DNA of 52,321 nt from Chitinophagaceae bacterium (GTDB taxonomy: Bacteria > Bacteroidota > Bacteroidia > Chitinophagales > Chitinophagaceae), in the NCBI GenBank assembly GCA_016787125.1, contig JAEUVM010000192.1, positions 1 through 52,321 of the forward strand, read 5' to 3'. The translations under genes were made by a program, and so were the position numbers. Below the pieces are notes generated by a model. That model worked only from the letters and a program-made list of their open reading frames with translations. It had not been told where the DNA came from and did no database searches. Every line of letters begins with the position of its first letter. Positions within the stretch are counted from its first letter, which is position 1. Positions 1 to 10,600 of this stretch are shown here, in pieces.

Positions 1-1
1 T

Positions 2-514
2 TTATCTACTTCCAAATTTTCTTGAGAGGTTCCAATTTTTTCCGCTACTAACACCTTCTTTTTCACTCCACATTCTATGCTGTTCATGTAAAAAAATTGC
101 CCATCCATAATTAGTAGTATTTTTCAATTCACCTACACCCAGATGGCCGAGGATTCTTAGAACAAAACTACTGCTGTATGCGGCTTCCATGAATGTTGAA
201 GTAGAAATACCAGGGCAGGTTAGTATATTAATGTATCCATAGTTATTCCAATCAGTATTAGAATAATCCACGCATTGAGCAATCCATTTTGTAAAGTCAG
301 TTGTATCGCCCTTTTTATCAAACCTATCTAAGTCTTTAAATTCAAGTCCAAAAACAATATCCTGTTTTTTCCACAATGAGTTATCAATTGGTTTTATAAT
401 AAAATCTATTTCAAGAGTTTTACCTGAAAAATGTTTGCCTTTTACCTTTGGAATAAACTCAAAATACTTTGACAAGTCACTTTGAATGATTTTTTCAATA
501 TCCTTTTCACTCAT
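2..514 (-). CDS. PD-(D/E)XK nuclease-like protein
   Basis: Complete 170-residue protein, with its stop at 2-4. The middle carries Asp37 in a beta-strand context (LEIDFII) followed by E58-F-K60 (FGLEFKDLDRF), the D...ExK spacing expected of a PD-(D/E)XK catalytic core. A helix-rich C-terminal half follows. No signal peptide or membrane segment is seen. It is the last gene of a minus-strand set behind an XRE/ImmA-type regulator and a small HTH protein, and it diverges from a type I restriction-modification operon. A nuclease role, perhaps in defence or element maintenance, is inferred from fold motif and position only. No close named family is recognised. Confidence 0.5.
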   Translation of the reverse strand: MSEKDIEKIIQSDLSKYFEFIPKVKGKHFSGKTLEIDFIIKPIDNSLWKKQDIVFGLEFKDLDRFDKKGDTTDFTKWIAQCVDYSNTDWNNYGYINILTCPGISTSTFMEAAYSSSFVLRILGHLGVGELKNTTNYGWAIFLHEQHRMWSEKEGVSSGKNWNLSRKFGSR

Positions 515-539
515 GGATGAAAAAATTATATTTATGTTT

Positions 540-746
540 TTACTCTTCTGCCTTCCCCGGTAACCCTAGTTTTTCAAAGATAATCTTTACCTGCAAGGCT
601 GTATATAGCCTGCCTACTTTTTCACCTACTGCTTCGCTATGTTTTACTATCCAGTTTTTCATGGTGCGGTTGGTTACACCGTAAATACCGGCCAGCTCAG
701 TCAGGCTGTAGGGTTTAATTTCAATTGTGTTGTCTGTGATACTCAT
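540..746 (-). CDS. Small helix-turn-helix DNA-binding protein
   Basis: 68 residues. The segment YSLTELAGIYGVTNRTMKNW (residues 13-32) reads as a helix-turn-helix of the MerR/excisionase type: a LxELAxxYGV helix, a turn, then a recognition helix. The remainder (ALQVKIIFEKLGLPG) matches the second half of winged-HTH domains of this size. It lies 25 bases upstream of the nuclease-like gene and 53 bases downstream of the XRE/ImmA gene on the same strand, so the three are probably cotranscribed. Likely role is a repressor, or a DNA-targeting partner for the nuclease-like protein. The DNA target is unknown. Confidence 0.5.
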   Translation of the reverse strand: MSITDNTIEIKPYSLTELAGIYGVTNRTMKNWIVKHSEAVGEKVGRLYTALQVKIIFEKLGLPGKAEE

Positions 747-799
747 TTCAATTTCGTTTAAGCTGTTAAGTAAATCCGGGTCAGTAGTATTAATCCTTT

Positions 800-1834
800 C
801 TATCCATAATAGGCTATATAATCATCGTATTCAATTGCAAGCAACGTACACAATTGAAAAATATTCAACCTGGCTTTTTGCATCAGTTCGGTGATTAACT
901 GTCGAATGCGTTGCGGGTTTTCCTTTGGTACATCTAACTGTGGCGGTTCTCGCCTGCGGATTTTCTGATCGTTGAATTGCTGCACCAGGTAACGTTTCTG
1001 GTTTGGAGTAAGCAAGCCTAGGTCATCAGCCCGATATAAAAGGGAGATCATGCTCACCTTCCATTTCCGCTTCAACTCGCCTAACAACGACAGCGTTATT
1101 CCTACTTTATAGTCCGGCATAATATCTTTTGATGGCATTAAAAATTCAGCAGCAAAAAGATTGGCTTCGTGGTTAATGTCACGGTCGTGTGCAACCGTAC
1201 AAAATGTGTGCATGATCAAATGCCCCAGTTCAAAAGCCAGCGAAAACCGCTGCCGGTCACCCAACAAATTACGGTTCAGGAAAATGATGGGTTGGTTATC
1301 GTCTGTAAGCATCGAGCGGCTATCTACCCGGTCAGTTCCAAAGTCAAAGCTGCTTATCAGGATGCCTTTATCTTCCAGAAACCGACTCAGGTTTTCAATA
1401 GGGCCTGCAGGAACTTTCCAGGATTTGCGTACCAGGTTGGCAATCTGTTCCGGAGTACGCTTATCAGTAACCTCAAAAAAGGGTAATTCTATTTCTGTTT
1501 TTCCTAATCCGTTGATTATCAATTGTACGTGGTTTCTGATAATATTCATTTGTGCCTCTATCGGGGTCAGCAACTTTGCGGGAACCTGTTTTCTTTTACG
1601 ATAACTCAGGTTTACCGGTAAAATTTCGCCCTTTTGCATGAAAAAATGTGGCGGGTAATGAGTGGCTTCGGCAAGAGCTATCAAGGTGTTTTCATCTACC
1701 GGGCCGTCCCCATGCTCCAGCCTTGATACACTGGCTTTATAGCTATTTAAACGCTCTGCCAGGTCGCTTTGTGACATTCCTCTGGCTTCTCTTGCCAGCA
1801 GTATCATTTGGGGGTTTATCGTCGCTTGTGTCAT
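800..1834 (-). CDS. XRE-family regulator with ImmA/IrrE-like metallopeptidase domain
   Basis: 344 residues. Residues about 8-62 are an XRE/Cro helix-turn-helix (LAREARGMSQSDLAERLN...SVSRLEHG). Residues about 120-245 match the ImmA/IrrE (DUF955) domain, with the core RFSLAFELGHLIMH and a downstream EANLFAAEFLMP helix that supplies the third ligand (Glu223). The canonical zinc motif is HExxH; here the first position is Phe201 (codon TTT on the coding strand), leaving only Glu202 and His205, so zinc binding and proteolysis may be lost or altered. Such regulators normally control mobile-element or toxin-antitoxin genes by cleaving or binding a repressor. It heads the minus-strand trio and is divergent from hsdM. 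Confidence 0.8.
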   Translation of the reverse strand: MTQATINPQMILLAREARGMSQSDLAERLNSYKASVSRLEHGDGPVDENTLIALAEATHYPPHFFMQKGEILPVNLSYRKRKQVPAKLLTPIEAQMNIIRNHVQLIINGLGKTEIELPFFEVTDKRTPEQIANLVRKSWKVPAGPIENLSRFLEDKGILISSFDFGTDRVDSRSMLTDDNQPIIFLNRNLLGDRQRFSLAFELGHLIMHTFCTVAHDRDINHEANLFAAEFLMPSKDIMPDYKVGITLSLLGELKRKWKVSMISLLYRADDLGLLTPNQKRYLVQQFNDQKIRRREPPQLDVPKENPQRIRQLITELMQKARLNIFQLCTLLAIEYDDYIAYYG

Positions 1835-1858
1835 ATTACCTTTCGTTTAATTGGACAA

Positions 1859-1866
1859 CAAACATA
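1859..1866 (-). promoter_or_regulatory. Probable -7 box for the XRE/ImmA operon
   Basis: On the minus strand this reads TATGTTTG, an exact match to the Bacteroidota -7 consensus TAnnTTTG, and lies 24 bases before the ATG at 1834. The -33 region is weak (TTAG instead of TTTG), as would suit a regulated promoter. Confidence 0.4.
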
Positions 1867-2221
1867 AAAAGTGATTTTGTAATTTCCTAAAAAAAGTATC
1901 AATATGTGGATAATTATACTAAATTATGTAGTTTTATTTTAGAAAGTGTTTATGGAGTAATTGGGGAATATATGCGGAGGCTTTATAAATGATGAGGAGG
2001 AATTGCAGTGTGTGACTATCAGAACTTTATATGATTGATAAACGGTGCATTTGGGGTAACTTGCATAGCGGCCAAAACCAACAACTGCATGTCTCCTGTC
2101 GGTGCATTGTATCTTATCGTTGATTTTGCTGGATGTATTCAACCATTTTATAAGAATTAATTAAAACGTATCAGTAATAGGAATTGAAATTGCCTTTTAT
2201 ATAGATATAAGAACGGACTAA
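1867..2221. other. Divergent intergenic region between the XRE/ImmA gene and hsdM
   Basis: About 355 bases. The outer parts are AT-rich. The middle (about 1,960-2,130) is less AT-rich and has only short unconvincing reading frames. It must carry the hsdM promoter, but no clean TTTG/TAnnTTTG pair is visible on the plus strand. The stretch around 2,047-2,105 looks like conserved intergenic or remnant sequence whose origin is not recognised. Confidence 0.4.
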
Positions 2222-4957
2222 ATGAAACAAAGTAAAATAACTCTTTCGCAACTGGAGGATTTCTTGTTGAAAGCCTGTGATATTCTCCGTGGTAAAATGG
2301 ATGCTTCCGAATTTAAGGAGTTCATTTTTGGGATGCTTTTTCTTAAACGTCTGAGTGATGAGTTTGATGTTGCCACAGAAAAAATAAAGGAAAGATTCAA
2401 GCACTTGTCGGCTGACCAGTTAAAGGAAATTATGGATGAGCCAACAGCATTTAAGCAATATACCAATTTTTATGTGCCGCCGAAAGCCAGATGGAATGAC
2501 AGTTGGATTGATGAGGAAGGGAAATTTCATCCGGCTATAAAAGATGTAAAGCAGAATGTAGGCTCGGTTCTCAATATTGCCCTTCATGCACTGGAGGATG
2601 CTAATCCTGAAATTTTAGAGAACGTATTAAAGGGTATTGACTTCAACGTAAAAAAAGGGAAAAACCCCATACCAGACCAACGTTGGATTGATTTGATAAA
2701 CCATTTCAATGGCAGTTTAAATCCACTGAGGAATGAAAATTTTGAGTTTCCTGATTTGCTGGGTGCAGCTTACGAGTACCTGATAAAATATTTTGCTGAT
2801 AGTGCTGGTAAAAAAGGTGGAGAGTTCTATACCCCCGGCCAGGTAGTGAATTTATTGGTTACACTTTTAAAACCGCAGCAAGGAATGGAAGTGTATGATC
2901 CTACGGTAGGCAGTGGTGGTATGCTTATTCAAAGCTGGCAATATGTAGAAGAACATGGACAAAATACTGATGACTTGGCCCTGTTTGGACAAGAAAGCAA
3001 CCCTACCACATGGATAATATGCAGGATGAACATGATTTTGCATAATATTTCAAAGGTGAATATTGAAGATGGTGATACATTAGAAGACCCAAAGATATTG
3101 GAAGAAGGCAAAGCCACTTTCAAGAAGTTTGACATCGTAATTGCAAACCCACCGTTTAGCCAGAATTACAATAAGGCTGCAATGAAATTTCAAAACCGGT
3201 TTGCTTACGGATTTGCACCTGAAACAGGCAAGAAAGCTGATCTTATGTTTGTGCAACACATGGTTGCCAGTTTGAAACCAAAAGGACGAATGGCTAGTAT
3301 AATGCCGCATGGCGTTTTATTCAGAAGCAGTACTGAAAAAATAATTCGTAAAGGGTTGGTTGACGCAAATTTAATTGAAGCAATTATTAGCCTGCCGCCT
3401 GCTTTGTTTTATGGCACAGGTATACCAGCTTGTATTCTGATCATCAACAAAAACAAAGATGAAAAGCTAAGAGATAAAATACTTTTCATTAATGCAGATG
3501 CAGAATATGGTGAAAGTAAAGTGCAGAACTACTTGCGACCAGAAGATATTGAAAAGATTGACTACGTTTTCACTAACAAGCTGCAAATACCTAAGTATAG
3601 TCGTTTGTTTGATAAAAAAACGATTGCTGAAGAAAATGACTACAACCTGAACATACGCAGGTATGTGGACAACACTCCAGACCCAGAACCTGAAGATGTG
3701 AAAGCCCACCTAACCGGTGGTATCCCTGTTTCTGAAATTGAATTGCAGCATGGGCAGTTCGCTAAATTCAATTTTACAGACGAAGCTATTTTTAAAAATA
3801 AGAATAAGAATTACCGACTCTTTGTTAATGGTATTTCAGACAAAGCTGATATAAAAGTAAAAATTGAAGCAGACGAAAGAATACAGAAGACTTTTGCCAA
3901 AATGCAACGGGCGTTAAATACCTGGTGGCTGGCAGCAAAAGATGAGTTCGCCAAAATTGCCGTTGTTTCAAATAAGAAGACAAAAACTGTTAACCCCATT
4001 CCCCAGGTGAGGCAGCAATTACTTGACACTTTGAAAGCAGCTTTGAAAAATAAAAATGTGCTGGATGAATTTCAGGTGGCTGGTGTATTTGTAAACTGGT
4101 GGACAAATATAAAATATGATTTAAAAACCATTGCTACACTTGGTTGGGTGCCCAGCTTAGTGCCACAAGAGTATTATATTGAAACCTATTTTAAATCCGA
4201 ACAGAAAGCTATTCATAAAACGGAAGCCCTGATTAGTGAGCAGGAAACGGCTCTGCAGGAGGCCATTGAAGCTGTAGATTATGAAGCGGAAGAGGGCGAG
4301 GAAATAACCGCGAAACAAATAAAAGCCTATCTCAAAGAGAGCATTAATGATTTGCAGCCATCAGATAACAACAAACCTGAACTAGCTACTGCGGTTGAAG
4401 AAATAGCGGCGTTGGTCGAACAATTAAGCACAATTACCTCTTTAGAAAAGGAAATTAAAGAAGCAAAAGATCAGCTGAAAGAGCAGCAACTTGATTTAAA
4501 AAAGAAAGTTGAATTTAAAATGTATGGGGTAGACGAGGAAAAAGAAGAGTTGAATAAGCTGCTTACGTTCAATTTGCAAAAATTAGAAACTCTTAAAGAA
4601 AAAAGCAAGAAAGTGACAGATAAGAAAGAACAGAAAAAATTAGAAAAAGATATTGTTTCATTGGAAGGAGATAATAAACGAATTGCTGACAATAAAAACG
4701 GCTTAGATACCTTTTTAAAAAGTATAGGTGGTATCACTACCACTGAAGAGTGTAAAACCCTGGTATTGCAAAAACATAATGACCTTGTGCAAAATGAATT
4801 ACTGAAATACCTGAATGCAGAAAAAAGGAAGCTGATTTCCGGAATTGAAAAACTATGGGAAAAGTATGCTACTCCTTCCCACTTATTAGAGATAAAGAGG
4901 CAGGAGTCTCTTAAAAAATTAAATAAATTATTGACGCAATTGAATTATTTAAGTTAA
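2222..4957 (+). CDS. hsdM: Type I restriction-modification methyltransferase subunit HsdM
   Basis: 911-residue N6-adenine methyltransferase subunit. The HsdM N-terminal helical domain occupies residues about 5-150 ([16 protein letters not shown]). SAM motif I is [13 protein letters not shown] near residue 226 and catalytic motif IV is NPPF near residue 309 ([14 protein letters not shown]). After the catalytic core (to about 500) comes an extension of about 400 residues. It has a conserved-looking middle ([18 protein letters not shown]) and a long Lys/Glu-rich coiled coil to the C-terminus, making it far longer than enteric HsdM of about 530 residues. Its TAA overlaps the hsdS ATG by one base. 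With HsdS and HsdR it should methylate and police a bipartite site. Confidence 0.95.
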   Translation: MKQSKITLSQLEDFLLKACDILRGKMDASEFKEFIFGMLFLKRLSDEFDVATEKIKERFKHLSADQLKEIMDEPTAFKQYTNFYVPPKARWNDSWIDEEGKFHPAIKDVKQNVGSVLNIALHALEDANPEILENVLKGIDFNVKKGKNPIPDQRWIDLINHFNGSLNPLRNENFEFPDLLGAAYEYLIKYFADSAGKKGGEFYTPGQVVNLLVTLLKPQQGMEVYDPTVGSGGMLIQSWQYVEEHGQNTDDLALFGQESNPTTWIICRMNMILHNISKVNIEDGDTLEDPKILEEGKATFKKFDIVIANPPFSQNYNKAAMKFQNRFAYGFAPETGKKADLMFVQHMVASLKPKGRMASIMPHGVLFRSSTEKIIRKGLVDANLIEAIISLPPALFYGTGIPACILIINKNKDEKLRDKILFINADAEYGESKVQNYLRPEDIEKIDYVFTNKLQIPKYSRLFDKKTIAEENDYNLNIRRYVDNTPDPEPEDVKAHLTGGIPVSEIELQHGQFAKFNFTDEAIFKNKNKNYRLFVNGISDKADIKVKIEADERIQKTFAKMQRALNTWWLAAKDEFAKIAVVSNKKTKTVNPIPQVRQQLLDTLKAALKNKNVLDEFQVAGVFVNWWTNIKYDLKTIATLGWVPSLVPQEYYIETYFKSEQKAIHKTEALISEQETALQEAIEAVDYEAEEGEEITAKQIKAYLKESINDLQPSDNNKPELATAVEEIAALVEQLSTITSLEKEIKEAKDQLKEQQLDLKKKVEFKMYGVDEEKEELNKLLTFNLQKLETLKEKSKKVTDKKEQKKLEKDIVSLEGDNKRIADNKNGLDTFLKSIGGITTTEECKTLVLQKHNDLVQNELLKYLNAEKRKLISGIEKLWEKYATPSHLLEIKRQESLKKLNKLLTQLNYLS

Positions 4958-6156
4958 TGAAAAAGTGGATTGAAGAAAATATCGGCAGTTTAATTGTTGA
5001 GGAAAATAAATCTCCAATTCAGGTGCAACAGGCTTCTGGTTTTGGCATATATCCTTTTTTTACTAGTGGTGATTCTGTTTTACAACATACCGATTCATTA
5101 ATTGATGGTGAAAACATTTTTCTTGCAACGGGTGGAAAGGCTAATGTAAAGTTTTATAAAGGGAAGGCTTCATATTCAACAGACACTTATGTAATAAATA
5201 GTCGCAAAGCTGATACAAAATTCCTTTATTACTTACTACTTAATAGAATTGATTTTATAAATTCCAACTTATTTACAGGGAGCGGACTTAAACATTTACA
5301 AAAAAATGAACTAAGAAAACTAAGGGTTCTAATTCCAGAAGACAAAATTGAGCAATCCAAGATAAGCTCGGTAATTTCAGAAGCGGATGATGTAATTGCG
5401 AACACTGAAAGTCTTATTCTAAAATATCAGCGAGTAAAAACTGGATTAATACAGGAACTTTTGACAAAGGGTATTGATAGTAAAGGAAATATTAGAAAAA
5501 ATACAACCCATAAGTTTGTCGTAAAAAATGAAATAGAAATTCCAGAGGGGTGGGATGTAAAACCTCTCGGCTCTATATCACAAATAACTTCAGGCATTAC
5601 ACTAGGAAAAAAACATACAGGTAGCGATACAATTGAGCTACCTTATTTGAGAGTTGCAAATGTCCAAGATGGATATTTGGACCTAAATGACATGTCAACG
5701 ATAAGAATACCTAGTAGCTTAGTTGGCAAATACAAGTTAGAAATTGGTGATGTTTTAATGAATGAAGGCGGTGATTTCGATAAACTTGGACGTGGAACAT
5801 TATGGCGTGGACAGCTACCAATTTGCCTTCACCAAAACCATGTTTTTAAAGTTAGGACTAATCGGCTAAAGTTACACCCCGAATATTTAGAAATTATTTC
5901 ACAGTCACCCTATGGGAGAAAGTTTTTTATTCTTTCCTCAAAACAGTCAACAAATTTAGCTTCGATTAATTCAAGCCAATTAAAAGCTTTCCCAATTCCT
6001 TTACCAGAGCCTGATGAGCAGTTAAGAATTTTATCGATCCATAAATCTATTCATGATAAGTTATCTTCTTTGAGTGAAAGTTTAAGAAAACTTCAGTTTC
6101 TGAAAACAGGATTGATGCAAGATTTGCTTAGTGGCAAAGTAAGAGTAACAACATGA
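4957..6156 (+). CDS. hsdS: Type I restriction-modification specificity subunit HsdS
   Basis: 399 residues with the two-half architecture of HsdS. A first target-recognition domain covers about 1-135 (FLATGGKANVKFYKG; SGLKHLQKNELRKLRVLIP). A central spacer helix ends in VKTGLIQELLTKGI. A second target-recognition domain begins EIPEGWDVKPLGSISQITSG and ends with AFPIPLPEPDEQL. A closing helix (LRKLQFLKTGLMQDLLSGKVRV) mirrors the central one. Both halves are complete, so a bipartite recognition sequence is expected; the sequence itself cannot be predicted here. The gene starts inside the hsdM stop and its own TGA overlaps the next ATG by four bases, indicating translational coupling. No inverted repeats or spare hsdS genes for phase variation were seen. 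Confidence 0.95.
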   Translation: MKKWIEENIGSLIVEENKSPIQVQQASGFGIYPFFTSGDSVLQHTDSLIDGENIFLATGGKANVKFYKGKASYSTDTYVINSRKADTKFLYYLLLNRIDFINSNLFTGSGLKHLQKNELRKLRVLIPEDKIEQSKISSVISEADDVIANTESLILKYQRVKTGLIQELLTKGIDSKGNIRKNTTHKFVVKNEIEIPEGWDVKPLGSISQITSGITLGKKHTGSDTIELPYLRVANVQDGYLDLNDMSTIRIPSSLVGKYKLEIGDVLMNEGGDFDKLGRGTLWRGQLPICLHQNHVFKVRTNRLKLHPEYLEIISQSPYGRKFFILSSKQSTNLASINSSQLKAFPIPLPEPDEQLRILSIHKSIHDKLSSLSESLRKLQFLKTGLMQDLLSGKVRVTT

Positions 6157-7646
6157 ATGAAACGGTAAGAACATATTTGATTGAAGCCGCAAGACAAAAA
6201 GGAAAATTCGTTTTTTACAGCGATGTCGTAAAGGATTGTGGATTGGATATTGATACAAATACTGAATATGGCAGAAAGAAATTGAGCATTATTTTAGGTG
6301 AAGTATCTGAATATGAAAATTCCCAGGTGCCGCCAAGACCGCTACTTAGTTCATTGGCCATATACAAAGACCAAAACAGAAATGATCACGGAGATGGGTT
6401 TTATAAGGTTGCTGACAAATTGGGAAAAGGGAATGCCAAAAAACTCAAAGACGAGCTGTATGGCTTTAGTGAAGCAGAAGAATGCAGAAAGTTTTGGCAG
6501 CAGGATGGTAACTACAACAAATTTGCAGTATTAGGAAATGATTTGGTTGTTGCTGATAAAGTTGATTTTTTTACACAGGACGAAATAGACTTTTTCAAAT
6601 TGTGGCAATACAAAGTGTATGACCCGGATGACAATGAGCATGTAGCTGCAAAGAATTACTTAATGGAAACGGTTTGGGATAAAACCATTTACCTGGGTAA
6701 AAGAATAGTTGAGCAGTTAGACGGATTTCAATTAGATGGCAGAAAATACTGGAGCCAGCGGGGTTGGAAAGAACAGGAAGACGGAACACATACACAGGCT
6801 GCCATCTTTAAACCTTATACCTGGATAAAGGTTTACAGAGATACCGACAGAGGGAAAGATATTTATTTCACTTTTGGATTAGATGCTTATCCGGATGCGG
6901 AAGCATTTGTTTATAAAATAGATTGCCAGAAAACAAGAGATACAAAACTAAGCCAGGCTCAGATTGAGCTTTGCCAATTTTTGATACCAACTTCATCAAA
7001 ATGGATGGAAATAGCTTTTGAGGAACTCATTCATGAGGATTGGGAATCACTTACGGCAATTTGTGTTAAATTCATTAATGACCATCTTACTCACTACGAC
7101 ACAATCATTGATGCGGTTTGGGGAGGAGCAATTCCCCCGGTGCTTTTTAAAAATAAGCTGATAAAAAAGGATAAACCAAAAGATGGCTATGAGGCAATGC
7201 CTGAAACTAAAAAGGATTTTAAAGGTGCAGATGTGGATTTTGAGGGCAAGGCAAAAGAAAAAAAAGATTTAGGCGATAAAGGAGAAGCATTGGTAAAGCA
7301 AAGAGAAATTGAATTTCTGCAATCAAAGAATTTACATGATCAGGCTGGATTGGTTGAAATAGTTCAGGATGGAAAGGGATATGATATTTTATCATTTGAT
7401 GAATATGGAAACGAGAAATACATTGAAGTTAAAACAACAACCGGTAATGAATATGTACCGTTCTATTTAAGTGAAAACGAAGTTGATTTTATGCGGTTGC
7501 ATCTAAACCGATATTGCATTTACAGGGTTTATAATTATGACGAATCGAATAATTTTGGTGAATTTTTTGAACTGGTTAGCGATATTGAAAGCCAGTTATT
7601 GATGAAGCCAATTCAGTATAAAGTTTTAATAAAGAAAGAAGCCTGA
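6153..7646 (+). CDS. DUF3883 (NOV C-terminal) protein in the type I RM operon
   Basis: 497 residues. The C-terminal part (about 370-470) matches DUF3883, the domain at the C-terminus of the plant NO VEIN protein: LGDKGEALVKQREIEFL, then GYDILSFD and IEVKTT. Asp411, Glu425 and Lys427 form a D...ExK arrangement, suggesting a PD-(D/E)XK-like nuclease fold. The N-terminal about 90 residues (YLIEAARQKGKFVFYSDVV) look like a small winged-helix type domain, and the middle is a Trp-rich region of unknown fold. It is set between hsdS (4-base overlap) and hsdR (one base apart), so it is made with the RM complex. DUF3883 proteins are known neighbours of restriction systems, but their job is not established. 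It may be an extra nuclease or sensor module. Confidence 0.8.
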   Translation: MNETVRTYLIEAARQKGKFVFYSDVVKDCGLDIDTNTEYGRKKLSIILGEVSEYENSQVPPRPLLSSLAIYKDQNRNDHGDGFYKVADKLGKGNAKKLKDELYGFSEAEECRKFWQQDGNYNKFAVLGNDLVVADKVDFFTQDEIDFFKLWQYKVYDPDDNEHVAAKNYLMETVWDKTIYLGKRIVEQLDGFQLDGRKYWSQRGWKEQEDGTHTQAAIFKPYTWIKVYRDTDRGKDIYFTFGLDAYPDAEAFVYKIDCQKTRDTKLSQAQIELCQFLIPTSSKWMEIAFEELIHEDWESLTAICVKFINDHLTHYDTIIDAVWGGAIPPVLFKNKLIKKDKPKDGYEAMPETKKDFKGADVDFEGKAKEKKDLGDKGEALVKQREIEFLQSKNLHDQAGLVEIVQDGKGYDILSFDEYGNEKYIEVKTTTGNEYVPFYLSENEVDFMRLHLNRYCIYRVYNYDESNNFGEFFELVSDIESQLLMKPIQYKVLIKKEA

Positions 7647-7647
7647 T

Positions 7648-10600
7648 ATGCCAAACGAAGACAAAATAAATTTCCTGCGACTTGATGAAAAGAATCATGT
7701 TGAGGAGCCATTGCTAAAGCAACTGGAAAATATTCCTGGCTTGCGCTGGAATGTTTTGCGTTTGGAAATGGGGAACCTTCAAACCCCACAGGAAACTCAA
7801 AGAGAAGATTTTTCGCAGGTGCTGATGTTGAAGGAAGTAAAGGATGCACTTAAACGTATAAACCCCTGGTTAAGCGATGACCAAATATTAGAAGCTGTTA
7901 ACGACATTACATCTTTTGAAAGCGACAACCTTTTCAAGAACAACCAATATATCTTAGAGAAATTAATTCATGGAACTAAGGTCCGTAAACAATCCGAAGG
8001 TAATGCGCCAAATCAGGATGTCTTTTATATTGATTATGATAATCCTGGTAATAATCTTTTCACTGCTGTTTCTCAAATGAAATTCAGGATTATCGGAACT
8101 GACAAGCATATTTATCCAGACATAGTATGTTTTGTCAATGGTATTCCAGTTTGTGTTATTGAATGTAAAAGTCCAAGAGCCAAAGAGCCTATCCCGGACG
8201 CTATTGATCAGTTAATGCGCTATTGTGAGCAACGTAACTATCAGAAAGAAGGCAGCAAACAACTTTTTTATTACAATCAGTTCATAGTTGCCACTTGCAG
8301 AAACAAGGCTAAATTTGGCACAATTACCACCACAATTGAGAAACTCTTTTACAGGTGGACAGACCCATTCCCAGAAACCAATGAAAAGCTTTCAGAATAC
8401 TGTAAAGAGCAGAAAACATATTTCACAGATGGGGATGGAAACGATGATGAGGAAATTGCCCAGGAAATAAGAACTTCTCCGAACGATCAGCAACGATTGG
8501 CTCATGGTATGCTGAAACCCGAAAATCTATTGAGCATCATTCGCACTTTCTCCATTTGGACAACGGATAGTAAGGGTAAGATGATTCGTGTGGTTGGAAG
8601 ATATCAGCAATTGCGGGCAGTAAAGAAAACTGTAGACCGTTTACTTACAGGTATAAACCGGGATGAAAGAGGCGGCATTATCTGGCATACACAGGGGAGC
8701 GGCAAATCCCTCACAATGGTTTTCCTTATCAGGGAAATGTATTTGCATCCACACTTGCAAGGATATAAGGTTGTTCTGCTAACTGACCGAACACAACTTG
8801 ATGACCAGATAAAGGAAACAGCACAATCTGTTGGTTATACTATCAAAGACCCTAAAAATATTGACTCGCTGAAAAAGGAATTGCGTACCAATTCCTCTGA
8901 AATTGTTTCAGCGATGATTCATAAATTTCAGGAAAGAGAATATGCCGCCAGTTTCCCGGAATTAAATGCCAGCGATAAAATTTTAATTCTCACTGATGAG
9001 GCACACAGAAGTCAATACACAAAATTGGGCGCTAATCTTGACAGGGCTTTGCCGAATGCCACCAGGATCGCATTTACCGGAACACCAATAGAGAGGACTG
9101 AAAACACTTTTGGTGATTATATTGATAAATATACCATGAGGCAGGCGATAAAGGACGGTGTAACACTTGAAATAGTATATGAAGGAAAGACCCATGATGC
9201 TGGTGTAGATGACCAGGCAAATGCAGATAAAAAATTTCAGGATGTTTTTAAAGATTATAATGTTGCCGAACAGATAGAGATTTTAGCTTACGGAACACGA
9301 AGGGCTTACCTGGAATCGCAAGAAACAATAAATGATAAGGCGAAAGACATGCTCAAACATTACGTAGAGCAGGTTGTTCCAAATGGGTATAAAGCGCAGG
9401 TTGTTTGTGTCAGTAAAGAGGCCGCACATCGTTACCGTCTGGCTTTTGATACGGCTATTTCTGAAATGATTGAGGAATTAAAATCAACCGAAGGTCGTGA
9501 TGCTTCGTTATCCAGTCTTGAAAATCTTAAAACTGCTGTAATTATTTCGGATGTTAGTCATAATGATGCCCCTCACCTAAAAGAATACTCGGATAGTAAG
9601 CAAAGAAAATTGGCCATTGCTGGGTTTAAGTTGCCATTTGGGAAACAAGAAAACCTGAACGATGAAGAAGAACAAATAGCTAATGGCAATATCGGTATTC
9701 TTATTGTTGTTGATATGCTGCTAACAGGTTTTGATGCGCCTATTGAGCAGGTAATGTATTTGGATAAAGTTATTGTCAATCATAACCTATTGCAAGCAAT
9801 TGCCCGTGTTAACCGGGTTTATGACGACAATAAGCATGTAGGATTCGTGGTAGATTATGTAGGTATGGGCAACCACATGAAAAGAGCATTGGATGCTTAT
9901 TGGGAAAAAGAACAGGAAGAAATTACAGGTTGCCTAAAAGATGACACAGAACTATTTGCAGAATTGAAGGCTGCACACGAAGAACTATTGAAGATTTTTT
10001 CTTCTCATGGCTTAGATGGCTATTCGGACCCGGATGACATTTTTAATCTCTTTTATGATGGAGATATAAGGCAGGACTTCACCGAAGTATTTGCCAAATT
10101 CTCTAAAGCCCTTGACAATGTATTTCCAAGAAAGGAAGCACTTCAATATTTGCCGGACTTAAATCGCTTTTCCGAAGTAAATACACTGGCTTCACAACAT
10201 TTTCTTGATCGCCGTATGAGTATGAAGGGCGTATCAGAAAAATTACGCAGGGTTACCGATGAATATTTAAAATCAAAGGGAATAGAGACTAAAATTGAAC
10301 CTATTTCTATACTTGATGATAAGTTTTTTGAGAACGTAAAAGCAATAAAGCGAAAGGAAACAAAGGCAGCAAAAGTTGAACATGCCATACGAGATATAAT
10401 CAATATTCAGATGGATGAAGACCCTGAATTGTATGCTTCGTTTGCAGAAGAATTAAGGAATATTCTCTTTGCCTTCAAAGAAAATTGGGATGAAATCTAC
10501 CGGTTGCTAGAAAGTTTGCGAAGCAAGATTAAATCGGCACAGCAGGAAGACACTAAGGGGCTTAACAGAAAGAGGCAAATGCCCATTTACAGAAAGCTGC

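Noticed and set aside
1939-2142. 67-codon minus-strand open frame in the hsdM upstream region
   Set aside because: No recognisable motif, odd composition with many Ser, Cys and His, and no start context. More likely remnant or spacer.
6153-7646. DUF3883 gene as a fragment of hsdR or a fused hsdS piece
   Set aside because: The protein is complete with its own start and stop, and both neighbours are full length.
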